This document shows, in pieces, positions 52,082 to 60,887 of a stretch of 64,000 nt of DNA. Both the position numbers and the translations under genes were made by a program. This stretch comes from Diadema setosum (lineage: Eukaryota > Echinodermata > Echinoidea > Diadematoida > Diadematidae), in NCBI GenBank assembly GCA_033980235.1, contig CM067065.1, forward strand, positions 7,891,328-7,955,327, written 5' to 3'. The notes below the pieces were generated by a model. It saw only the letters and a program-made list of their open reading frames with translations, had not been told where the DNA came from and made no database searches. How positions within the stretch are numbered: position 1 is the first letter of the stretch; each line of letters starts with the position of its first letter.

Positions 52082-52111
52082 AGGTGATCCGAGAGGATAC
52101 TCGGATCACCT
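52082..52111. repeat. Terminal hairpin cassette at the array edge
   Basis: A perfect stem forms the last recognisable satellite sequence. Elsewhere CTAGACTTGG or a variant follows; here the sequence passes directly into ATGATTCTTTATTTC, which has no match in the array. Confidence 0.9.
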
Positions 52112-53095
52112 AATGATTCTTTATTTCTCTCATTTAATTTGCCTAAAATAGAGCTATCTCTCTCTCTCTCTCTCTCTGTCTCTTTCTCTTTCTCTCTATT
52201 TCCTTTTCTATTTCTTGTAAGAATTGTTTGTACTTACCGATAAAGAAAAATGAAATAAATAAACAGTGTTAAACTTGAAATGCCTTATTTTCCTGCTTTA
52301 AAATACTTCTCAATTTTGAACATTATTTCTATTCTGAGTTATGAAAAAAAGAGAAAACATGTTGCTGATTGTTACTCTAAAAGTTGTTTATTCCGAAGGT
52401 TCGCTAATCTAAAACTTAAGAAATAAGAAATTTAATCTGGGAACAAATTCAATTCGTTTTCAGATTAACAAGCCTTTTCCCGATTTTCACATTACCCAAA
52501 CTTCAGAATAATGCTACAAATGTTTGGATTATCAAACCCTCTTATATTATATAATTTCGGATAAACGAACTTTCACATTAACGTGCAAATATTATTTTTT
52601 TTTAGTCGGGCATAAGGGAATGTTCAGAAAACGTGTATAGACGGGTGGTAAAAAAAGGAGAAAACATAGGTTTGAATTTTAGTTTAGCATCGCGTCTCTT
52701 TGCGTGATGCTCGTTATTCCGAAAAAGAATAAGATTCACTATCCCGATGGTAGTTATTTCGAAACACGCATATTGCATGTGCGGATGTTTGTTAATCCGA
52801 CAAATTTAATTATGGTTTGTTATCTATTATCCGAATGAAACAAGCTAGCTCGAGAGTCGATGTTCTGAAGGTTTGCTAATTCGACAATGAAAAAAGAAAA
52901 AAAATGTTAATCTGAACGTAAGATTAGCTTTGATTTTCTGGTGGTTCGTTAATAATAATAATGATAATAATAAAGAGGTTTTGTAACTCCTTTTTTAGAT
53001 TCATGTCCGGATAAACGCAGCTATGGAATCACAAACATTCTTGCATTTTTTTTTTTTTTTTTGGGGGGGGGGACGAATCATATTTCATTGTTACA
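52112..53095. other. Non-satellite flank with simple repeats, no gene
   Basis: It holds a CT microsatellite (52,150-52,200), an AAT-type run near 52,952 and a T17-G10 composite tract (53,046-53,072). No coding signal is visible. Confidence 0.7.
52385..52900. repeat. Cluster of TTATTCCGAA / TTAATCCGAA motifs, first cluster
   Basis: GTTTATTCCGAAGGTTCGC (52,386), ATTTCGGATAAACGAA (52,553), TCGTTATTCCGAA (52,711), GTTATTTCGAA (52,752), GTTAATCCGACAA (52,790), TATTATCCGAATG (52,823) and TCTGAAGGTTTGCTAATTCG (52,863) recur at irregular spacing. They look like a decayed tandem family built on short forms of TTCCGAA. Confidence 0.65.
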
Positions 53096-53119
53096 CTTGC
53101 GATCATCTACATTCATTAG

Positions 53120-53234
53120 ACAGGGCTCAACACTGACTGTGGCCCGGTGGCCCGGGGCCACCAAAAAACGCACGTCGGGCCGACAATATTTCAGAAATGA
53201 AGATTTTGGTGGCCCGATCGGGCCAACAAAAAAG
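53120..53234. other. GC-rich block with GGCCCGGTGGCCCGGGGCCACC-type repeats
   Basis: CAGGGCTCAACACTGAC is followed by GGCCCGG and GGGCCACC motifs in AT-rich surroundings. A CAGGG start is common in hAT elements, but no second end or 8-bp target duplication is visible, so I do not assign it. Confidence 0.35.
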
Positions 53235-53775
53235 TTGGATGTTTGCTTTTACTGTTGGAAATGAACAGCGGTAACAATCGGCTCCGTAAGATGCTAAAAT
53301 AATTGGAGTGAATATCGGTAAGAATTAGCTCCTTACGATGCAAAAAATTAATGTCAGATATTTGATTTTGCGTTCGGAAATGAATAAGGACAGCATTCGG
53401 CTCAGGAAGATGCTAAAAGTAAATGTCGAATGATCCCTTGTAACGTTCGGAAATGAATAACAATGATATTCAACTCCGTACGATGATTAGATAAATGTCG
53501 GATGTTTGTTTTTACTTTCGAAAGTAAATAGCAATAACATTCGGCTCCGGAAGATGCCAAAATAAATGTCAGATGATTGCTTTTACGTTTGGAAGTGAAT
53601 AGCAGCAACATTCTGCTCCATATGATGCTGAATAATGTCGGATATTTGCTATAACATTTCGAAATGAATAACAGTAACATTCAGCTGCGTTTGATGGTAA
53701 AGCAAAAAGTCTGATGTCTGCCTTTTGGCGTAAAAAAAATGAAAAACAGTATAACATACGGCTCAGTACGATTTA
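53235..53775. repeat. 71-bp minisatellite, about seven copies
   Basis: TTCGGAAATGAATAACA followed by ACATTCGGCTCC and AAATGTCGGATGTTTGC recurs. Unit starts at 53,373, 53,446, 53,517, 53,588 and 53,658 give periods of 73, 71, 71 and 70 bp. Copies are diverged. The period is not a multiple of three, so the open frames across it are not coding. Confidence 0.9.
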
Positions 53776-54165
53776 GAGTCTCATCGATCAGTATGTACGA
53801 TGAATGACGGCGGCGGTTTAGAAAAAAAAAAAAAGAAAAAATGTGGAAAAAGAAGTACGTCCTCACGACTCATTCTTCCACCTCTGTAAGTAGCAATTTG
53901 CTTCGTAGAACAGTATACGAAATACACAGATTACGTGTGGCGAACATTACTCGTACAGTATTGAGTTTATGTACGTTCATCCATTATTATTACAAACAAA
54001 AACATGCATAGAGAGCGAGTGATCAGCTGCAGGGAGTCTTGCGTCGAACGTCGAGGGGGCATGGAGCTGGCGCACATGTTCGAAGTATGTACAATAGTAC
54101 ATGTTCCCATACACACACGTGTTTACGCACAGCTCTCACTAGACCGAGGAAGAAATCAGAGCACG
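53776..54165. other. No feature seen
   Basis: Unique-looking AT-rich sequence with an A-rich tract at 53,822-53,840. The 91-codon frame starting at 54,004 runs into a CA-rich repeat and is not a convincing gene. Confidence 0.5.
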
Positions 54166-54169
54166 AACA

Positions 54170-54285
54170 CTAATATATTCACACACACGCAAACACACAC
54201 AGCGCAGTGCGAACCACACACCAGCGCAGTGCGAACCACCATGGACCTACAACGAACCACACACCAGCACAGTGCATGAACAGCC
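54170..54285. repeat. CA-rich short tandem repeat
   Basis: ACACACACGC leads into repeated AGCGCAGTGCGAACCACACA units (about three copies). Confidence 0.7.
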
Positions 54286-55187
54286 GATGCAGACCAGCTG
54301 AGAGCGAGACGTACCATCCAGCTTGCTGTGACCGGATCTACTTTTTGAAGGCACGGAACCGAAATGCGGACAAAAACGTCTGAAAGAAATCTCTTTTATG
54401 CGCCGCTAGCATTCACAAATTTCATACTTTATGAGGATGAAATGTAAGGAAAAACTGTGAACTACAAGGAGACATGCAAGAAAACTGCTAATAAACTAAA
54501 TAATTGGACTTGCTAGGCTCCTAAACACAACACTGAAAACAATTCACGGTAGTAGTCTATGGAGCGAACGTGTACTTTCAGAGTACCAATCCAGTGCGTG
54601 ACGTCATCTGGAAGGGGTATCGGCAGACCGTTCATCGGGGCATTTCGGGTTCACTTTTTCGTCCGATTTCAATAATTAATAAAAAATAGTTGGGATTGTT
54701 CTTTTCTCTCGATATTTTGTGTACACGTAGGACAGATGTTCAAATTCAATATTTTCTTATCAAATTTGTGTTTCGTGCTCTTTGAATTTCTACTTTAATG
54801 GCGTATTGAATAAATTCACGAGATTCATGACTGAGCTCATTTCCCCTGCATGAATGCCTGTGTGCGATGTGTGAGTATGTGGGTGAAGATGATCAGAAGA
54901 ATAAGAGTTGATGAAAAGAAGTTTGATTAATATCGATATGTTGGAAACCCCTTTCCAGGTAAGCCCGTTTCGGCCGTCATGAAATTACACCTCTCGTAAG
55001 GCCTTCATTCTATTTGATGAAAAAAGACGTAAACTAAAAGTGAAGCTGAGTAGATCAAAGGTGATAGCGAATAAAAAATTTAGTTTGTTTTCATATTCCA
55101 CAAGATTTAATGATATTTAATCAATAATTTGGATGTAAGAAGTGATAGGGTCTCATACTTGCAATGATTATTACAGTACTACACGCG
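54286..55187. other. No feature seen
   Basis: AT-rich sequence with no open frame, no tandem structure and no match to the array that I could see. Confidence 0.5.
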
Positions 55188-56474
55188 TTACGCAAGTGCG
55201 GCCGTCGACATTACCCTTAAATTTCTGTATAACCGTATTGAACCTTTTCCCTTTAATGTCGTGTAACTGTTAAAGAAATTGGTGTATTGAATAGCCGCTT
55301 TCACAGAATAATACTTATTTATGGGGTTTAACTTAAGGAAAATTCCGATGTTATTTGTAAACAGAAATTAAATGTATGGAAAAACATTACTGAAATCTGT
55401 ATTTCTTGGGAAAAATGTAAAAAAAAAAAATCCTTCCTTCCTAAGTATTTCATAACAACAACTATTTATTACACAAAACGGGGTATTAACTTGTAGGAAA
55501 TCTAATTCTCTTTAATGTGATACCATTTTTATGGTAATTTGATATTCTTAACTAAAGTTATTCAAAAATAATCCGTATCCTAGCAACGGGCGGCGGCCAT
55601 CTTAGAAGTATGCAAATTAGACGCACGCGCAACCCTTTTTTTTTCCGCTGGCGACAAGCAGATTCGCAAAATACAGGTTCTGACGATCTTCGAACACATC
55701 GTAGATTTTTTTTTTTTTGGGGGGGGGGGTGCACGGGGACCATTTCTGAAGAATAGTAACCCAGTATGGGCCGACATGAACTACACAGATACTTCCCTTC
55801 ATTTTGTTATGAAAAAATAAGATAGCCATGTTTCATTTTCAACTCTGAAAGGCCATTTAACAAGTTCTTTATTTCTTAGGGCTTTTAGCATAAGATTCTT
55901 CTTTTTTTCACTTTAATCTTCCAATAAGAGGAAACTGTCACGTCAAATTTTTTTCTTTAACTTTTTAATATCAGATAAGTTGTGATTTTTGAGGGAATCC
56001 AAAAAGACAAGAAACTGTTCATATGGGAAGCTGAATGGATTGAGTTTGGTACAGATGGCCGCCGCCCGTTGCTAGGAGACGGATTATTTTTGAATAACTT
56101 TATTTAGGAATAACAAATTACCATAAAAATGGTATCATTTTGAAGAGAATTAAATTTCCTACAAGCTGATACCCCATTTGATGGGATAAATATTTGTTGT
56201 CATGAAATATTAAGGAAGGAATTATGTTTTTTAGCATTTTTCTAAAAAGATACGGAATTTGGTTATAATGTTCTTTTCCATACATCTAATATGCATTTAC
56301 AAATAACATTTGAAATTTCCTAAAATTATCCCCCAAACATAGCTATTATCATGTGAAAACGGCTTTCCAATACACCAATTCCTTTAAAAGTTACACGACA
56401 TTAAAGGGGATAAGGCTCAATAGGTTTTACAGCAATATTTAAGGGTTATAATGTCTCCGCGCGCAATTGCGTAG
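55188..56474. repeat. Large imperfect inverted repeat, possible fold-back element
   Basis: The left arm (55,188-55,602) and right arm (56,053-56,474) are reverse complements with many mismatches and small gaps. Matching blocks include TTATTCAAAAATAATCCG with ACGGATTATTTTTGAATAA, and TACCATTTTTATGGTAA with TTACCATAAAAATGGTA. The loop is about 450 bp. Both inner edges end at ATGGCCGCC or its complement. It may be a fold-back transposon or an old inverted duplication; I see no transposase. Confidence 0.8.
55706..55730. repeat. T13-G11 composite homopolymer tract
   Basis: A run of T passes directly into a run of G inside the loop of the inverted repeat. The same arrangement occurs at 53,046-53,072. 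Confidence 0.9.
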
Positions 56475-56604
56475 GTTCTTAATGTGGGGTTTGTTGTAGA
56501 TCACTGCTATCTATTGATCAAATCTCATCGAAATCGGCGAAGAAAGAAAGAAAAATTACACTTTCTATTCCTTATATGAAATAAAAATGTTTTTTTTTCT
56601 ATTC

Positions 56605-57400
56605 TGTGTAAATGGTGAGAAATTGAAAACAATTGATGGTTTTACCCTGTTTGGAGGGTGCTGAATCCGAATATGGATGATGCATCTCTTGCATCCTTGA
56701 GGATTTTGAGATATTCAAGATGGCCGCCAAAATGGCTGCCCAGACCGGAAATTCCTATGTATTCCCTTCTAAATGGTGAGTAATTGAAAACAATTGATGG
56801 CTTTACCCTATTTCGGTGGCGTTGAATCCGAATCTGGATGATGCAACTCTTGTATCCTTCAGGGTTTTGAGATATTCAAGATGGCCGCCAAAGTGGCCGC
56901 CGAAATGACCGCCAATTAAAACCAGAAATTCCGATGTATTTCCTTCTAAATGGTAAGAATTTGAAAACAATTGATGGTTTTGCCCTGTTTGGAGGATGCT
57001 GAATCCGGATCTGGATGATGCATCTCCTGCATCCTTGAGGATATTGAGATATTCAAGATGGCCGCCAAAATGGCCGCCAAAACGGCCGCCAAAACCGGAA
57101 ATTCTCATGTATTTCATTCTCAGTGGTTCAGAATTGAGGACAATTGATGGTTCTATTCCTATTTCAAAATGGCCGCAAAACCGGAAATTTCCACGTATTC
57201 CAACTTTAATGTTTCGCAATGGAGAACAATTTTATTGATGATTCTACCTTATTTCGATCACTGTGCTGAATGCGAATTTGGACGATACCACCCTTGCATC
57301 ATTGAGAGTTTGGAGATATTCAAGATAGCCGCCAAAATGCTCGCCGGAATGGTGAGAAATTGATAACTATTGATGGTTTTACCCTATTTCAGGTTTTCGT
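56605..57400 (+). repeat. 165-bp repeat family with AAGATGGCCGCC, forward cluster
   Basis: Units begin near 56,612, 56,775, 56,952, 57,124, 57,219 and 57,350 with GAAAACAATTGATGGTTTTACC. They continue through GCTGAATCCG, GCATCCTTGAGG and GATATTCAAGATGGCCGCC. Later units are internally deleted. AAGATGGC is the core of the known YY1 target; binding is inference. Confidence 0.85.
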
Positions 57401-58640
57401 AAATGGCAAAATCTAAACCAAATCATAGTCTGCTGATAAACGAACATATTGTACATCCCAGTTTGAACTGTGAAACCAGCTTTACCGGATATCTTGGAGT
57501 TTGTAAGATACAGCTGTGCCAGGAATGAATCCTGCAAGACTACAGATGCGGTTGAATGTTTGAAAGATTACACTGTTTCACCTACATATCATGAATATGT
57601 TTTGAACACTAACAATCAGTGGACAAGACATACCCATCTCGATCATATTATAGTGATAGTGATGTAGAGAAGTTTACTGAAATTCCCAACATTACCTGTT
57701 TTAATCCATGAACAGTTTTAATCGTTTCATCCATGAAAACTCACATTGGTTAATTGGTTCATATTGGTGGTCTTGATGACATTGTTGAAGACAATGTCGA
57801 ACATTTTCATAGTTCTGCTTCAAATTTTTCTTTAACATTATGCAATATGTATAATAATGAGGCGAAAAACCTCGTATCTACAAAAATTATCTGACTGTTT
57901 ATTCAAAAAAGTCTTTTTCACTAACATTTCAGATACAGGGTTTTGTCGCCAAAGCGACGATATCATGTATACACACGAGGGGATGGAAAAATCACAGGTA
58001 ACGCGCAGTAAAAAAGCAGAACAAACGACAACATGTAAGGCAATAGTTGATAGTCCAGTACTTACGAATATCATAATCACGCCGAGTGCTTTTGAAATTA
58101 CCCTTATATTGATATCTACGATAGTGGTCATGGATCCAACCATTTCTAGTGACGTAATCAGAATATGCCACAAGTTTCATAAGAGTACGCGGCGAGACTC
58201 ATAATAATACAAGAAAAATTTCAACACCAAATACCAGCAGGCCATAATTTGATATTACTGTTATATCCAAAAGGATTAACTTTACATCAGTCTGCAGAGC
58301 TCTTATTGGCTACCACAGGCATGACTTTATAACAATTGTACATAAAAAAAAAAAATCAGTCTTATCTTTGTGTTTGTACGTTTCAGTATGATGTCAATAT
58401 CATTTTTCTTTCAATTACGTGTTAAAGTTCCGTTTGAGACAAATCGGAATATCTCAGTATATTACAATACCATTGTGACAGTCATTTTGGATGCCATTAA
58501 TTGTTGGCTGATTTGACAAATTTGCTCTTGTTGAATTCAAGAATACGGATTATTGCTTTTAATCCCTCGCTTCACGTTATGACACAATATTTCACATTAT
58601 TTATAAGAAAATATCAAGGAATTTTCGTTTATACAGGACA
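57401..58640. other. Spacer between opposed repeat clusters; no supported gene
   Basis: Overlapping frames of 111-115 codons lie on both strands at 57,838-58,204. The minus-strand one has a hydrophobic stretch that could be a membrane helix. Neither shows a family motif and both are short, so I do not call a gene; an isolated exon cannot be excluded. Confidence 0.4.
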
Positions 58641-59930
58641 TTATTTTGTAAATATCTCAAAACCTTCAGCATCCTCGAAATGGGGTGAGACCATCCATTT
58701 AGAAGAAAAAATATTAACATCGGAATTTCAATTTCTGCCAATTATTTTGGCGGTCATCTTGGACATCTGAAAACCCTAAGGAATGCAAAAATGGCAACAA
58801 CAAAATGTCGAGGGTGCTGGATAGGCTCTCAAAAAATTCAACATTGACAGTTATTTTGGCGGTCATCTTGGAATTCTCAAAACCCCCAAAACACAAGAGT
58901 TGCATCAACCAGGCTCGGATTCAGCACCCTCAAAGGGTAAAACCGCATTGTTTTCAATTTTACACAATTTAGAACGAATTAGGGGGACTACATGGGAATT
59001 TCCGTTTTTGACGGCCATTTGGGGCCATTTTGGCGGCCATCTTTATCATCTCAAAACCATCAAGGATGCAAGAGCTGTACCTGCAGCTTCAAATTCAGCA
59101 AACTCAAAATAGGGTAAAACCATCAATTTGTTTTCAATTTTACACCATTTACAAGGAAAAAGGGGGTCTACATGTGAGTTTCCATTTTGGGCGGTCATTT
59201 TGGTTTCCATCTTTATTATCTCAAAACCCTTAAGGATACAAGAGTTTTATCAAGATTCTGATCCAGTACCCTCGAACTAGGTTATAAAACCATCAACAGT
59301 TTTTCAATTTCTCACCATTTAGAAGGACATTTTCAGTTTTGGCGGCCATTTTGGCAGCCATCTTGAATATCTCAGAACCCTAAACGATGCAAGAGTTGCA
59401 TCATCCTGATTCGGATTCACCACTGTAGAAACAGCTTCGAACTATCAATTGTTTTCAATTTCTCACCATTGAGAAGGAAATACATAGGAATTTCCGGTTT
59501 GGGCGGTCATTTTGGCGGCCATCTTGAATATCTCAAAATCCTGAAGGATGCAAGAATCACATCAGCCAGATTCAGATTCAGCACCCTCGAAATAGCTTAG
59601 AACCATCAATTGTTTTGAACTTTTCACCATTGAGAAGGAAATACATAGGAATTTCCGGGTTTTGGCGGCCATCTTGAATATCTCAATATCCTCAAGGATG
59701 CAAGAGTCGCATCAGCCAGATTCGGATTCAGCACCCTCGAGATAGGGTAAAACCATCAATTGTTTTCAATTTCTCACCAGTTAGAAGGAAATACATGGGA
59801 ATTTCCGGTTTGGGCGGCCATTTTGGTGGCCATCTTGAATATTTCAAAACCCTCAAGGATGCAAGAGTTGCATCATGCAGATTCGGATTCAGCACCCCCG
59901 AAATAAGGTAAAACCATCAAAAAAAATTGG
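58641..59930 (-). repeat. 165-bp repeat family with AAGATGGCCGCC, reverse cluster
   Basis: About eight units of the same family as at 56.6 kb, in opposite orientation. AAAACCATCAATTGTTTTCA-type segments lie near 58,937, 59,110, 59,281, 59,430, 59,590, 59,745 and 59,908, about 150-170 bp apart, each followed by GGCGGCCATCTTGAATATC. Confidence 0.85.
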
Positions 59931-60134
59931 GTGGACGGTAAAACATGGTTCAGCCTTTGGCACCCAGACTAATAGTGATGCTTAATAACTTTTAAAACTG
60001 TCTTTAATAGTAAAGTGGTAAAAAAATGTGTTCTTAACCCTAACTGGCTTGAGGAGGGAATGGAATTATGAATAATCTTACGACAGTGTAGGATTTGACT
60101 TTCCGGCTTATTTATTGTTGTGCACGAGTGTGTC

Positions 60135-60203
60135 ATGACTGTAAATGTGTTGTTGTTGTTGTTGTTGTTGTGGTTGTTTTCTTTTTTTTTTTTTTTTTTT
60201 TGG
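60135..60203. repeat. TTG microsatellite and T tract
   Basis: A TGTTGTTGTTG run is followed by a T-rich tract. The poly-Lys/poly-Asn frame on the other strand is a by-product. Confidence 0.9.
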
Positions 60204-60209
60204 TTAAGC

Positions 60210-60885
60210 ACCTTTGCCTAGTCGATTCAAAGTCATGACCAAACAATTGAAACATCAATATATCATCACAGTATTTCATTCTGGTTTTTGTCTGTAGTAA
60301 TCAATTTAAGTTTGTAAGATTTGATTTCTTAGAAATGTCGTTGTTTTTCCTCTCCTGTCGGTATATTAGTGTTTACATGTTTATTTATCTATATATGGAA
60401 AGTGACAATGGATGTAAGCAAATACATCGTCCGTGTTTCGGACATTCACATAAGTGAGTTAGAAAAGAACCCAAGTGGAGTATTTTGTAATGACGTAGAC
60501 AGACACTTAAGCACAAACACAAACATATATGTAGATACGTATGTGGGTGAGAATTTTGAACGATTTACAATTGCTAATTTTCGCACTTTGTGACATTCTT
60601 TCCCTTAGAACACGCCAGGGTGATCTAAGAAACCAGATTCTTTCATATCATCTCAAAGCCTGGTAAATTTCCTTTCAGGAAATGTATGGTTTGGTTGACT
60701 TTTGACTGATATTTTTCATTTGACAAGGACTTAAAGCGTAAAAATGCGGTAAAAACGCTATTTTCACAATAATTTTTATTTTTCAAACTAATGATGTGCC
60801 TCTTTAATGGTACATGGCATTTAATATTTGACCATGTTCTGGATCTGACATATCATAACAATTGAATTATCAAAGCCCTAAACAG
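60210..60885. other. No feature seen
   Basis: AT-rich sequence. A 74-codon frame at 60,369-60,593 has no recognisable motif and no supporting context. Confidence 0.5.
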
Positions 60886-60887
60886 AC

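Larger units (their letters stand above)
1..52111. repeat. Complex nested satellite array with interspersed insertions
   Basis: The same sequence blocks recur head-to-tail across the first 52 kb. The order is a 567-bp type sub-repeat (one to several copies), a linker, a roughly 650-bp CRE-bearing core, a TATA-like/AATAAA stretch, a GAA microsatellite, a hairpin cassette, a second hairpin with AATTTGTCA/TGACAAATT arms, then sub-repeats again. Distances between successive cores are about 1.9 to 2.6 kb where no element is inserted. Short open frames occur in many copies, but they shift frame or stop between copies and match no family I recognise, so I treat the array as non-coding. The left edge lies outside the window. 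The right edge is sharp, at a hairpin at 52,111. Copies differ by point changes, variable sub-repeat number and deletions, as expected for an array evolving by unequal exchange. Confidence 0.95.

Noticed and set aside
1..52111. Telomeric or rDNA spacer array
   Set aside because: No telomere-type short repeat and no rRNA sequence was found; the units are complex and carry no rRNA gene.
53120..53234. hAT transposon end
   Set aside because: Only one CAGGG-like end is visible, with no partner end and no 8-bp target duplication.
56803..57219. 138-codon Gly-rich minus-strand frame
   Set aside because: It lies entirely within the 165-bp repeat; the GGHFGG text is the translation of repeated GGCGGCCAT.
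57838..58204. Membrane-protein gene on the minus strand (or its plus-strand overlap)
   Set aside because: One hydrophobic stretch, no family motif, frames open on both strands, and no neighbouring exon that I can identify.
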